Part shown: positions 18,088 through 26,532 of the stretch, one piece after another | Layout of the letters: each line of letters opens with the position of its first letter | How positions within the stretch are numbered: position 1 is the stretch's first letter | Assembly (NCBI GenBank): GCA_001443495.1 | Contig: LDXR01000002.1 | Coordinates: forward strand, 124,001 to 188,000 | Direction: 5' to 3' | DNA: 64,000 nucleotides | Origin: a candidate division NC10 bacterium CSP1-5 | GTDB lineage: Bacteria > Methylomirabilota > Methylomirabilia > Methylomirabilales > CSP1-5 | Translations under genes and position numbers: made by a program | The notes under the pieces: generated by a model | Databases searched by the model: none | What the model saw: only the letters and a program-made list of their open reading frames with translations | What the model was told of the DNA's origin: nothing

Positions 18088-19833
18088 TCAATGCTTCACC
18101 GGTTCCTCGCGTCTCCCACGGCCCTTGATGCCTTTTCCCGGCCTGCCGCCGGCACGAATCACCCGGTCGCGGCCGTTCCGCTTGGCCTGGTACAGGGCAG
18201 CATCGGCGCTGGCGATAATCTTCTCCGGGGTATCGCCGTGCTCGGGAAACCCGGCAACGCCAATGCTTACGGTGACCCCCTCCCCTGCGTTCCCGTCACC
18301 GGAGGTTCCTTTCGCCACTTGAGCTCGAATCCGTTCAGCGGCGTCCACGGCCCCATCGGGCTCGGTTTCTGGAAGCATGATCAAGAACTCCTCGCCGCCG
18401 TAGCGCGCCGCATATTCAGCAGTGCGGATTGATTGCGTAAAGACCGACGCGAGCTTGCTCAGCAGGGCGTCTCCCGCGAGATGACCGAAGCTGTCGTTGT
18501 ATCTCTTGAAGTGATCAATGTCAATCATCAACACCGAAAAGGGGCGCTGGTGCCTCCGGGCTCGAGCCGTCTCGTTGGCGAGGGTCTGCATCAGATGACT
18601 CCGATTGTACAGCCCGGTCAGCCCATCGGTGACAGAAAGCCTTTCCAGCTCGCGGTTTTTCTCGCTCAAGGTCTTGTTGATGGCGTCCACCTCTTCTCGT
18701 CCCTGACGGAGGCGCGCCACCATATAGTTGAAGACCTCGGTCAGGTACCCTAGCTCGTCGCGGCTCGCGACGGGGAGATCCACCTCTAGGTCCCCGGCGG
18801 CCACCTCGGCCGCGCCCTCGGTCAGTCGATTCAGGGGCCGGACGATGGTCAGGCCCAGGAGATATGCGGTCAGGCCAATGCCCAACAGCAGCCCCGCGAC
18901 CATCAGGAAGGTCAGATTCCGGAGCTGGATGATCGATGCGTATACTTCACTACTCCCCACCTCAGCCACCACCGCCCAATTCAACTGGGGTATTCGCTTG
19001 AGGGTCCCCACCATATCTTTGCCCCGGTGATCCCTGTACTCGAGCAAGACCGATTCCATTTCGAGCAGAGCCTGCGGGACCTGATACGTCGGGGTTGCCG
19101 TATCGAACGGCGGAGAAAGGGGTCGGGAGCTGAGAACGAGGGTGCCATCCGCTGCCATTAGGTATGCCTGCCCGGTCTCTCCCAGGGAGAAGCTCCTGAA
19201 GGTCTCATCGATCGTGCGGAAGTTGAGTCGTGCGGCCATAGCCCCCAACAAGTGCCCGTTGGCAGCCCTGATCGGCACGGCGATCGTCATGGTCGTCTTT
19301 CCCCGGACTCCGTCCCAGACGGTATCACCCAGGATCGCCTTATCTTTATTGGCCATCTTCACCCAGTCGGGTGGCAGGTTCACCGGGCCGGCCTGCCCGG
19401 CGCTCGTCGCCACCACGCGAGCAGCCGCGTCGATAACCACGAGCGCTTCGTAATGGACGAATTTCTCCCGGACCGAGGTCAGGTAGTCCTTCAGGCGACG
19501 GGGCGCCAAACCTTCGCTGACCGGTGCCCCCTGGACGCGCAGAATCCTCTCAAGATTCTCCGAAACCTCGTAGGAGCTGGCAAAGACCCGCAGCTCGTAA
19601 AGACGCTCCTTGAGCCAGATGTCAATTTCTCGGGCGGCGTGGGAGGTGATATTTCGCAGCTCCCCACTGGTCTTTTCCGCGAGGAGTTCCCTGTTGTGCT
19701 TGTACGAGAGCCAGCCCATGGTGAGGGATGGGATGAGCGTAGCGAGCAAGGCAAAGGCCAGGATCCTGCTCTTGATACTGTGCAGGTGAAACGACCGAAG
19801 AGAACGCGGAATATGCTGCTTCCAGGAGCCCAA
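18088..19833 (-). CDS. Membrane sensor diguanylate cyclase
   Basis: Protein of 581 residues expected to make cyclic di-GMP in response to a periplasmic signal. Transmembrane helix at about 23-43, a dCache-like sensor (about 50-300, with LVVIDAAARVVATS and LMAADGTLVLSS strands), a second helix at about 308-332, a HAMP domain (IVRPLNRLTEGAAEVAAGDLEV), a short coiled coil, then a GGDEF domain. The active site is GGEEF at 479-483. The product-inhibition site upstream reads RTAE where RxxD is usual, so feedback control may be weakened. The start is TTG: on the minus strand AAGGAGG lies 7 bases before it. The gene is alone, convergent with the SH3b lipoprotein gene. Confidence 0.85.
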   Translation of the reverse strand: MGSWKQHIPRSLRSFHLHSIKSRILAFALLATLIPSLTMGWLSYKHNRELLAEKTSGELRNITSHAAREIDIWLKERLYELRVFASSYEVSENLERILRVQGAPVSEGLAPRRLKDYLTSVREKFVHYEALVVIDAAARVVATSAGQAGPVNLPPDWVKMANKDKAILGDTVWDGVRGKTTMTIAVPIRAANGHLLGAMAARLNFRTIDETFRSFSLGETGQAYLMAADGTLVLSSRPLSPPFDTATPTYQVPQALLEMESVLLEYRDHRGKDMVGTLKRIPQLNWAVVAEVGSSEVYASIIQLRNLTFLMVAGLLLGIGLTAYLLGLTIVRPLNRLTEGAAEVAAGDLEVDLPVASRDELGYLTEVFNYMVARLRQGREEVDAINKTLSEKNRELERLSVTDGLTGLYNRSHLMQTLANETARARRHQRPFSVLMIDIDHFKRYNDSFGHLAGDALLSKLASVFTQSIRTAEYAARYGGEEFLIMLPETEPDGAVDAAERIRAQVAKGTSGDGNAGEGVTVSIGVAGFPEHGDTPEKIIASADAALYQAKRNGRDRVIRAGGRPGKGIKGRGRREEPVKH

Positions 19834-19942
19834 AGGGGGCCCTCCTTCCCACGCGCAGCAGGTTGCAAAAACTGCACCAGAATCGGAATGGGGCCTCGCA
19901 GGTTCTCGTCCGCCAGGCGTCGCGGGCGGAGAGGATGCGAAG

Positions 19943-20029
19943 ACCCCCTCGCTGCGGGTTAAGGCGGTTGTGGTCCGGTCCGGGAAGCGGGAGCAGGGAA
20001 AGTGGATAACCGAGACGAGAAATGTGGTC
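19943..20029 (+). pseudogene. Remnant of a third DUF3047 gene
   Basis: Codons from 19958 to 20029 encode VKAVVVRSGKREQGK-WITETRNVV, identical to residues encoded at 16997-17068 in DUF3047 copy 2 except for the first residue (Val for Ile), with about four base differences in 72. The bases just before (encoding TPSLR) also fit the family (SPPLR in copy 1). Both ends of the homology stop abruptly and the frame then runs into unrelated sequence. It lies between the diguanylate cyclase start and the DUF1844 gene stop, pointing to a decayed or recombined gene copy. Confidence 0.7.
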
Positions 20030-20061
20030 GGTGGCGAGGATTCGGGGTTTCCGCCGGCGGG

Positions 20062-20460
20062 CTACGCGCCACTTTGCCGGACAAAGTGCAACCGGAGCTC
20101 AGCGACCATCTGCTGAAGAGCATCGCGCTCTGCCGGCGGTGCCAAGGGGCTGAGGTGTTCGATCAGGGCCGCCACGCAGTTGATGGCGAGCCGGGCTTGG
20201 GGCAAGTCTTTTGCGACGAGACGCGTGGCCGGGTTGGCAATCAGCCCCATATCTATCAACGCCCGCATCTGCAGCTCTGCGACGAAGAGGCGGACCAGGT
20301 CCGGCAGGGCAAGGTCTTCGGGGGGCGAGGCTTCAGCCTTCGGGGACTGAGGATCCGGCCTCGTCTCTGCAGTCTCTCGAGGACCCTCGGCACCCACCCG
20401 CCGCCGGTCCGTGACGCGAAAGCTCGGTTCCTTCTCTTCGCCTGGGCTTTTGTCCGGCAC
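20062..20460 (-). CDS. DUF1844 family protein
   Basis: Small protein of 132 residues with a charged N-terminal half and a helical C-terminal half. The C-terminal half carries the DUF1844 pattern: LPDLVRLFVAELQMRALIDMGLI, NPATRL, LPQARLAINCVAALIEHL and a closing LQQMVAELRLHFV. Such proteins are common in Deltaproteobacteria, Acidobacteria and relatives; function is unknown. It lies downstream of yjbQ on the same strand after a 104-base gap, so it may belong to the leuB-yjbQ transcript. Its stop is 33 bases from the DUF3047 remnant. Confidence 0.7.
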   Translation of the reverse strand: MPDKSPGEEKEPSFRVTDRRRVGAEGPRETAETRPDPQSPKAEASPPEDLALPDLVRLFVAELQMRALIDMGLIANPATRLVAKDLPQARLAINCVAALIEHLSPLAPPAERDALQQMVAELRLHFVRQSGA

Positions 20461-20564
20461 TCCGCCTCACCTCCGATGAATCGAACCGCGGACCCTGGGG
20501 GAGAGTTCGGAGTCTAGTGTAGACGCTGGCATCGTCGGCCGCAACAGGCGACCCCCCGGCAAGG

Positions 20565-20984
20565 TTATTCGCCGATGATCTTGATCAGGACCCGCTTCCG
20601 CCGCCGGCCATCGAACTCACCGTAGAAGACCTGCTCCCAGGGCCCAAAGTCTAACTGGCCGTCGGTCACCGCCGCCACCACCTCACGGCCCATGATCTGC
20701 CGTTTCAGGTGGGCATCGCCATTGTCCTCGCCGGTCCGGTTGTGACGGTACTGGGCCACGGGTTCATGGGGGGCGAGCCGCTCAAGAAAGTCGTCGTAGT
20801 CCTGGATAAGACCTGCCTCATCATCATTGATGTAAACGCTCGCCGTGATGTGCATGGCGTTCACCAGACAGAATCCCTCCCGGATGCCGCTCTTTTTCAC
20901 GGCGGCGGCTACCTGGGGCGTGATGTTGATATACGCCCGTCGGGTCTTGGTCTCGAACCAGAGTTCTTCCCGGTACGACTTCAT
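20565..20984 (-). CDS. yjbQ: YjbQ family (UPF0047) protein
   Basis: Protein of 139 residues matching the YjbQ/UPF0047 family: [23 protein letters not shown], the [19 protein letters not shown] block with its His residues, and [21 protein letters not shown] at the end. Members show weak thiamine-phosphate synthase activity and can replace ThiE; the physiological role is uncertain. The length is normal. The ATG overlaps the leuB stop by four bases (ATGA on the minus strand), so the gene is translationally coupled to leuB. Confidence 0.9.
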   Translation of the reverse strand: MKSYREELWFETKTRRAYINITPQVAAAVKKSGIREGFCLVNAMHITASVYINDDEAGLIQDYDDFLERLAPHEPVAQYRHNRTGEDNGDAHLKRQIMGREVVAAVTDGQLDFGPWEQVFYGEFDGRRRKRVLIKIIGE

Positions 20985-22060
20985 GGCGCTCCCTCCGACA
21001 CCGCTTCGGCGATCAGATCTCCCATCTGTCGGGTCCCGACGACCTGAGCCCCCGGTTGCTTGACGTCGGCGGTCCGATACCCCTGGGCCAGCACCCGCTC
21101 GACCGCCGTCTCGATGGCGGTCGCTGCCTCCTCCTGCTTCAGGGAATAACGCATGAGCAGGGCCACGGAGAGGATCGTTCCGATAGGGTTAGCCTGTCCT
21201 GTTCCGACGATGTCGGGTGCGGTCCCGTGGATCGGTTCGTAGAGACCTCCTCTCTCTCCCAGGCTGGCGGACGGGAGGAGCCCGATCGAGCCGACGATGA
21301 CCGCTGCCTCATCCGACAGGATGTCGCCGAACATGTTCTCGGTGACGATCACGTCGAACTGGCGCGGGTTGCGGATGATCTGCATCGCGCAGTTGTCCAC
21401 CAAGATGTGCTCGAGGGTGACGCCGGGGAAATCCTGTGCCACCCGCATGACCACGCGCCGCCAGAGCTGCGAGCTCATCAGCACATTTGCCTTGTCCACC
21501 GAGGTGACCTTTTTCCGGCGTCTGGATGCCGCCTGAAAGGCGAGGCGCGCAATGCGGGCGATCTCCGAAGTGGTGTAGCTCAAGGTATCCACCCCTCTTT
21601 CCTCGTCTCCCGTCCTCTCGATCCCTCGAGGGGTTCCGTAATACAGGCCACCGGTGAGTTCCCGAAAGATCATGAAATCGACCCCGTCGATCACGTCCCG
21701 CTTGAGGGGAGAAACATCCAGGAGCGAAGGGAAGACCCGCACCGGCCGCAGGTTGGCATACAGCTCGAGGGCCTGTCGGAGTCGCAGGAGGCCTCGTTCT
21801 GGCCGCCGATCACCGGGGAGGGTATCCCACTTGGGACCCCCCGCCGCCCCGAGCAAAATGGCGTCCGCCTCCCGACACCGGCGAAGGGTCTCTTCGGGCA
21901 GCGGATCGCCGGTCGCATCGATGGCCACACCGCCGAGAAGCGCCTCCTTGAATTCCAGCGGGATGCGGTATCTTCGGGCGGTGGTCGTGAGGACCTTTAG
22001 GCCCTCCTCGACCACTTCCGGGCCGATGCCATCCCCCCGCAGGACGACGATGGTCGCCAT
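20981..22060 (-). CDS. leuB: 3-isopropylmalate dehydrogenase
   Basis: Cytosolic NAD-dependent enzyme that oxidises and decarboxylates 3-isopropylmalate in leucine synthesis. 359 residues, the usual length. Visible motifs: GDGIGPEV at the start, GAAGGPKWD, the substrate arginines in [15 protein letters not shown], the [36 protein letters not shown] block that binds NAD and metal, and DNCAMQI with the metal-binding aspartates further along ([11 protein letters not shown]). A GGAGGG site lies just before the ATG on the minus strand. leuC and leuD are not beside it. A perfect palindrome at 22090-22105 lies about 30 bases upstream of its start. Confidence 0.95.
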   Translation of the reverse strand: MATIVVLRGDGIGPEVVEEGLKVLTTTARRYRIPLEFKEALLGGVAIDATGDPLPEETLRRCREADAILLGAAGGPKWDTLPGDRRPERGLLRLRQALELYANLRPVRVFPSLLDVSPLKRDVIDGVDFMIFRELTGGLYYGTPRGIERTGDEERGVDTLSYTTSEIARIARLAFQAASRRRKKVTSVDKANVLMSSQLWRRVVMRVAQDFPGVTLEHILVDNCAMQIIRNPRQFDVIVTENMFGDILSDEAAVIVGSIGLLPSASLGERGGLYEPIHGTAPDIVGTGQANPIGTILSVALLMRYSLKQEEAATAIETAVERVLAQGYRTADVKQPGAQVVGTRQMGDLIAEAVSEGAP

Positions 22061-22089
22061 CCCTCCCCCCTCCGCCGGCGATAATCCGG

Positions 22090-22105
22090 GGCGTTGCGCA
22101 ACGCC
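22090..22105. promoter_or_regulatory. Perfect 16-bp palindrome upstream of leuB
   Basis: GGCGTTGCGCAACGCC is its own reverse complement. It lies in the leuB-engB divergent region, next to a GATTAT sequence on the minus strand (22081-22087) that could be a leuB -10. It may be an operator for a dimeric repressor or an mRNA hairpin; no regulator is encoded beside it. Confidence 0.45.
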
Positions 22106-22214
22106 TTCGTAAGTCGGGTGACCGAAGCCGTGCGCCGCGCACTCCCGCCTGCCTGCCGTGTCCCGCAGCTACCACAGGTTGGCTGCAGGAGTCAAGGGAA
22201 ACACCCTTTCCCCC

Positions 22215-22243
22215 TTGCCCTGCTCCTTTCCATCTGATATGTT
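22215..22243 (+). promoter_or_regulatory. Possible engB promoter TTGCCC-N17-TATGTT
   Basis: A 4/6 -35 (22215-22220) and a 4/6 -10 (22238-22243) at 17-base spacing, 24 bases before the engB start. It would begin the long plus-strand housekeeping run. Confidence 0.4.
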
Positions 22244-22266
22244 GAAAGTATCTCGCCGTTCCGGAG

Positions 22267-22884
22267 ATGAAGGTTACTTCTGCAGAGTTTGCAGGCAGCG
22301 CAACGGGTCCGAGCGGCTTTCCGCGTGACCGGCGGCCGGAGATCGCCTTTGTCGGTCGCTCGAACGTCGGGAAGTCCTCATTGCTTAACCGACTCTTGGG
22401 CCGGCGAGGGTTGGCCCGGGTCTCGCGGACTCCGGGGCGGACGCAGACGATCAACTTTTACCGGGTCAACGACGCGTTCTATTTCGTCGATCTCCCCGGG
22501 TATGGGTACGCCAAGGTCTCGGAGCGAATCCGGCGTGCCTGGAGACCCATGGTCGAGGGATACCTCCGGGGCCGAGAACTGCTTCGGGCCGTGATCGTCA
22601 TCGTGGATGCCCGCCATCCCCCCACCACGCTCGATCAGGAGATGGGGGCGTGGCTTCAGGCAGCCCGGATTCCGCAACTGATCGTCTTGACGAAGGTAGA
22701 CAAGATAGAGCGGGGCGCCTGGCGTCGGAGTCGCGAGATCACGGCGGCGGCCCTGGGGATCCACAACCCGAAAGAGGTCTTTCTCTTTTCCGCGGTGACC
22801 GGAGAAGGGGAAGAGGAGCTGTGGCAGCGCCTGGCACAGTATCTGCAGCACGAGGATTCTAGGCGTCGAGGGAGCCGAGATTGA
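22267..22884 (+). CDS. engB: Ribosome-assembly GTPase EngB/YsxC
   Basis: GTPase of 205 residues needed for late steps of 50S subunit assembly. G1 motif GRSNVGKSS at 30-38, G2 region RTPGRTQTINFY, G3 DLPGYGYAKV, G4 TKVDK, and a G5-like FSAVTGEGEEE. Length and motif spacing are typical of the family. The ATG follows CCGGAG with almost no spacer, so translation initiation may be weak; the N-terminus MKVTSAEFAGSA fits the family. Followed after 10 bases by the TPR lipoprotein gene. Confidence 0.95.
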   Translation: MKVTSAEFAGSATGPSGFPRDRRPEIAFVGRSNVGKSSLLNRLLGRRGLARVSRTPGRTQTINFYRVNDAFYFVDLPGYGYAKVSERIRRAWRPMVEGYLRGRELLRAVIVIVDARHPPTTLDQEMGAWLQAARIPQLIVLTKVDKIERGAWRRSREITAAALGIHNPKEVFLFSAVTGEGEEELWQRLAQYLQHEDSRRRGSRD

Positions 22885-22894
22885 CAGAGGATTG

Positions 22895-24670
22895 ATGAAC
22901 AAGAATCGGCGAGCCATCGTGATGGTAGGGTTGGTCTTCATGCTGGGGCAGGGGTGTTCGTCCCTTGCCCGGTCTCCGTCCCCCGTCGCCTTCCCGCCAC
23001 CTACGCCCAAGCCAGAACCATCGGTCGAGGCGCCGTCCCCGGGGTCCGCCAGGAACCTGACGGAGGAGAGCGCCGCCTACTACTACTTCATGCTGGGGAG
23101 TCTGGCGGAGGACCGGGGGGATCTGAGCACCGCCCTCCGGCATTACGAGGAGGCCTTGGCCTTCGATCCGGGCTCGGTGGCCATCCGGATGAGCATTGCG
23201 GAGCTGTACATGCGGCGCGGGATGGTTCAGGAGGCGATCCGCCTCGCCGAAGCGATCGTCGCCAGCCACCCGGAGAATGTGGAAGGCCTTCTGTTGCTGG
23301 CCACGGCCTACGAGAGCATCCGAAACGCCCGGATGGCCGAGCGATTCTATCGCGAGGCGCTCGGTCTTCAGCCGGATCGGGCGGATGTCTACCTGCGGCT
23401 GGGGAATCTCTTCGCGAGGACGACGAAGTATGCGGAGGCCGCAGAGGCGTATCGGAAAGCGATCACCCTCGACCCGACCCTGTACCAGGCCAGGTACAAC
23501 CTAGCCCGGGCCCTGCTGGAGGCCAAGCAGGTCGATGAGGCCATCGTACAGCTGGAAGAGGTACTGAGACTCAGGCCGGGCCTGGACCAGGCCAGCCTCC
23601 TTCTCGGCCTGACGTACGAGCGGCTGAAGCGATGGGAGTCGGCGCGCACCGTTTACCGGAGCGCCTTGGAGGAGGACCCCGCCGACCGACAATTCCTCGA
23701 GCGCCTCGCCGAGACGTATCTGAGGACCGGGGATCTCGCCGGGGCCCTGGCAGAGTTTCAACGGCTGGCTGGCACCTACCCCGAGGATCTTGCCCTCCGA
23801 AATCGGATCGGCCTGGTGCTGATCGAGATGCGAAGGCACGAGGAGGCCCAGAAGGCCCTCGAGGAGGTGCTCACGCTCGACCGGGACAACCAGGAGGCGC
23901 GCTTCTACCTGGCGATCAGTCTCGAGGGGCAGGAGCGGTATGAGCAGGCTCTCGCTGAGCTCACGAAGATGCCCCCCCGCGGGGAGCTGTACGGTGATGT
24001 CCTGATCCACAAAGGATTTGTCTTCGGGCACCTCGATCGGGTGGATGACGCCCTCGCTGCCTTTCAGGAGGCGGCGCGGCTGAAGCCGCAGGACGGGAAC
24101 ACCCACTATCTCGTCGGCGTGACGCATCTTCGTCGCAAGGAGTACGCCCAGGCGGCCAAGGCGATAGAAGAGGCGGTGCTGCTGAACCCGAATAGCGCCA
24201 ACTACTATTACCAGCTCGGGGCAGCCTATGAGCGGAACCGCCAGCTCGATAGGGCGGAACAGGCCTTCCGCCGGACCTTGAAAATGGACCCCAAGCATGC
24301 CGATGCGTACAACTATCTCGGGTATATGTTCGCCGAGGAGGGGATCCATCTGGAGGAGTCGGTGACCTTGATCAAGAAGGCCCTCGAACTCGAACCGAAT
24401 AACGGAGCCTTCGTCGATAGCCTGGGGTGGGCGTACTACAAGCTCGGGCGACTCGACGAGGCCCTGCGCGAGCTCGAGCGGGCGGTCACGCTGGTCCAGA
24501 AGGATGACGCCACGATCCGGGAGCACCTCGGCGACGTCTTCTTTCACAAGGGGATGATCGCGCAGGCGGTCGACCAGTGGGAGCAGTCGCTGAAGCTCGA
24601 CGCCACCAATGCAAAGGTGAAGGAGAAGCTCGAGCAGGCCCGCGGCCTGCTGCTGCACGGCAAGCCATGA
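22895..24670 (+). CDS. TPR-repeat protein, probably exported
   Basis: Protein of 591 residues built almost wholly of tetratricopeptide repeats (about 14 units from residue ~60 to the end, e.g. YFMLGSLAEDRGDLSTALRHY and YQLGAAYERNRQLDRAEQAF). The N-terminus is a signal sequence ending in GQGCSSL; it may be a lipoprotein although the lipobox is atypical (Gln at -2), followed by a Pro-rich linker. The ATG at 22895 follows AGAGG by 4 bases; a TTG directly before it is also in frame. Its stop overlaps the start of the LolB-like gene (ATGA), and this pair is frequently linked to ispE in Gram-negative bacteria. It is probably a scaffold in envelope lipoprotein handling; partners are unknown. Confidence 0.8.
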   Translation: MNKNRRAIVMVGLVFMLGQGCSSLARSPSPVAFPPPTPKPEPSVEAPSPGSARNLTEESAAYYYFMLGSLAEDRGDLSTALRHYEEALAFDPGSVAIRMSIAELYMRRGMVQEAIRLAEAIVASHPENVEGLLLLATAYESIRNARMAERFYREALGLQPDRADVYLRLGNLFARTTKYAEAAEAYRKAITLDPTLYQARYNLARALLEAKQVDEAIVQLEEVLRLRPGLDQASLLLGLTYERLKRWESARTVYRSALEEDPADRQFLERLAETYLRTGDLAGALAEFQRLAGTYPEDLALRNRIGLVLIEMRRHEEAQKALEEVLTLDRDNQEARFYLAISLEGQERYEQALAELTKMPPRGELYGDVLIHKGFVFGHLDRVDDALAAFQEAARLKPQDGNTHYLVGVTHLRRKEYAQAAKAIEEAVLLNPNSANYYYQLGAAYERNRQLDRAEQAFRRTLKMDPKHADAYNYLGYMFAEEGIHLEESVTLIKKALELEPNNGAFVDSLGWAYYKLGRLDEALRELERAVTLVQKDDATIREHLGDVFFHKGMIAQAVDQWEQSLKLDATNAKVKEKLEQARGLLLHGKP

Positions 24671-25449
24671 TCCCCGCGGGGCGGGGGCGGATGGGATGCG
24701 CGCTCTTGGCCGTGAGCTTCCTGGGCGGATGCGCGAGCCTCCCACCCCCCAGAGAGGCCGGTCAGCCGGTCTCGCACGAGACGCGCGACGAGCTGGTCGG
24801 CCGGCTGCAGGTCCACCAGGAGCAGATCCGGTCCCTGCGAGGCATCGCGGCGGTCGAGATCGCCGTGAGCGAGGAGACGCGAAGGTTTCGGGAGGCCTTG
24901 GCCCTGAAGAGCGATGGCCGATTCCGCCTGGAGACCTTAAATGCTTTCGGGCTGCCGGTCCTGATCGTCGCTTCGGATGGAAATCGCGTGGTGGCCCACG
25001 GCGCGTCGGAACCCGTTGGGTCCCCGGATGGATGTGAGCTGCTCGAGCGTCTCCTCGGGCTTCGCCTTTCTCCCGCCACTCTTGTGCGGCTTCTCGCCGG
25101 TCTCCCCCCGCGGCGCGTCGGGCCGCCCGTCTTCGCGTCGTACCTGCCCGGGCGGCGGGTGTATCTCCTCGAACAGGAAGACTCCCATTGGGTGCAGCGT
25201 CTCTACCTGGACCTCTCCGGGACACTCGTGGGCGGAGAAATCTGGGCGGGGCGACGCGGCCTCTCTTTCGATTTCACACAGGTCCGCGATGTCGATGGGA
25301 TCGCTGTGCCGATGCGCATTGCGGTCACGCAGGCCCGCAGGCCTGTGCGCGTGACGCTGACCTACGAGACGATAGACGTCAATCCGATCCTCGCCGATCA
25401 GTTCTTTCCATCTCCCCGGGCCGGCCCCGCACAGAGCGGGGGCTGCTGA
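24667..25449 (+). CDS. LolB-like outer-membrane lipoprotein
   Basis: Lipoprotein of 260 residues; lipobox FLGGC places the lipidated Cys near residue 18. The body has the incomplete-barrel pattern of LolB/LolA-like proteins: IRSLRGIAAVEIAVSE, RFREALALKSDGRFRLETL, GLPVLIVASDGNRVVAHG, and a late VRVTLTYETIDVNPIL strand. LolB accepts lipoproteins from LolA and inserts them in the outer membrane. The position directly before ispE and prs is the same as for lolB in many Proteobacteria, which supports the call. Sequence identity to canonical LolB looks low, so LolB-like is the safe name. Start chosen at the ATG overlapping the upstream stop. Confidence 0.7.
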   Translation: MIPAGRGRMGCALLAVSFLGGCASLPPPREAGQPVSHETRDELVGRLQVHQEQIRSLRGIAAVEIAVSEETRRFREALALKSDGRFRLETLNAFGLPVLIVASDGNRVVAHGASEPVGSPDGCELLERLLGLRLSPATLVRLLAGLPPRRVGPPVFASYLPGRRVYLLEQEDSHWVQRLYLDLSGTLVGGEIWAGRRGLSFDFTQVRDVDGIAVPMRIAVTQARRPVRVTLTYETIDVNPILADQFFPSPRAGPAQSGGC

Positions 25450-25456
25450 GCCGCTG

Positions 25457-26353
25457 ATGGATCTCACCCTCTGGGCGCCTGCCAAGGTCAATCTCTTTCT
25501 GGAAGTGCTGCGGAAGCGGGCCGACGGGTATCACGAGGTCCAGACTCTGCTGCAGCACGTGGACCTCTGCGACGAGATCCGGTTTGCTGAGGGCGCGGGG
25601 ATCGTCGTGGAGACGGGCGGGCTTGCCTGCCCGGGGGGAGAGGAGAATCTGGCGCACCGGGCCGCGGCCCTGTTCTTCAAGGCCACCGACACCCACCCCG
25701 GCGTCCGCATTGAGATCACGAAGCGCATCCCCCTCGGAGCGGGGCTCGGGGGAGGGTCGAGCGACGCCGCCGCCACGCTGTGGGGACTCAATCGCCTCTT
25801 CGGGACCGGCCTCACGTCCCAGGCCCTCCAGGAGTTGGGCGCCCATCTGGGGTCGGATGTCCCCCTGTTTTTCGAAGGCCCTACCGCGTGGGCGTCTGGC
25901 CGCGGCGAACAGATTCGTCCCCTGCCTGCCTTTCCCCACTCCTGGCTGCTGATCGTCTTTCCCGGTTTCCCGGTTTCGACCGCGTGGGCGTACACCAATT
26001 TGGAATTGACAGGCGAGGACAAAAGCATTAGGGTAAGGACGGAGGCGGAGAAGGGGAATTACGAACGTGTCCTCGCTTCGTCCTGGAATCGTCTCGAAGA
26101 CGTTGTCTTCCGCCGCTACCCTGTCGTCAAGCAGCTGAAGGTGTCTCTGGAGGCCTGGGGTGCCCGGCCGGCCCTCATGACGGGCAGCGGCTCGGCGGTC
26201 TTCGGTCGGATGCATGCCCGCGAGGAAGCAGAGCGGTGGGCGGCCCGTCTCAGGGAGGAGGGGTACACAGTTTTCGTCGTCCAGACCCTGTCTCATCCCC
26301 CGCTGGCTCCTGGGGGGATCGGCGAGATGGGGCCGGAACGATCCTCCTGCTGA
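25457..26353 (+). CDS. ispE: 4-diphosphocytidyl-2-C-methyl-D-erythritol kinase
   Basis: GHMP-family kinase of the MEP isoprenoid pathway; phosphorylates CDP-ME using ATP. 298 residues, typical. Visible: N-terminal APAKVNLFLEVLRKRADGYHE with the catalytic-region Lys and the DGYHE motif, the Gly-rich ATP loop LGAGLGGGSSDAAATL, GSDVPLFF with the catalytic Asp, and the third GHMP motif ALMTGSGSAVFG. ispD and ispF of the same pathway are 9 kb downstream on the same strand. Seven bases follow the LolB-like gene. Confidence 0.95.
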   Translation: MDLTLWAPAKVNLFLEVLRKRADGYHEVQTLLQHVDLCDEIRFAEGAGIVVETGGLACPGGEENLAHRAAALFFKATDTHPGVRIEITKRIPLGAGLGGGSSDAAATLWGLNRLFGTGLTSQALQELGAHLGSDVPLFFEGPTAWASGRGEQIRPLPAFPHSWLLIVFPGFPVSTAWAYTNLELTGEDKSIRVRTEAEKGNYERVLASSWNRLEDVVFRRYPVVKQLKVSLEAWGARPALMTGSGSAVFGRMHAREEAERWAARLREEGYTVFVVQTLSHPPLAPGGIGEMGPERSSC

Positions 26354-26438
26354 AGAGGGGGAGGGGATGAGCGTGTCGCAGCCATCACAGCTCATCCCCC
26401 AATTTTTTCGGCCCGAGGTTCGGGTGATGGGGAGCAGG

Positions 26439-26512
26439 TGCGGGGTCGGCTAACGGTAGGCCGCCAGACTTTGGATCTGGCTGTCCAGGTTCGAATCCTG
26501 GCCCCGCAGCCA
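26439..26512 (+). tRNA. tRNA-Gln (TTG)
   Basis: Acceptor TGCGGGG pairs with CCCCGCA; the anticodon loop CTTTGGA carries TTG at 26471-26473; the T loop reads GGTTCGAATCC; CCA is encoded at 26510-26512. The last A of CCA is also the A of an ATG in frame with prs, but the likely prs start is 21 bases further on. It lies inside the ispE-prs operon, so it is probably cut out of the mRNA. Confidence 0.95.
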
Positions 26513-26532
26513 TGGAACAGAAGGAGGGCGGC

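Noticed and set aside
26512-26514. ATG as the prs start
   Set aside because: It overlaps the tRNA-Gln CCA end, has no SD, and the ideal AAGGAGG falls downstream of it, before GTG 26533.
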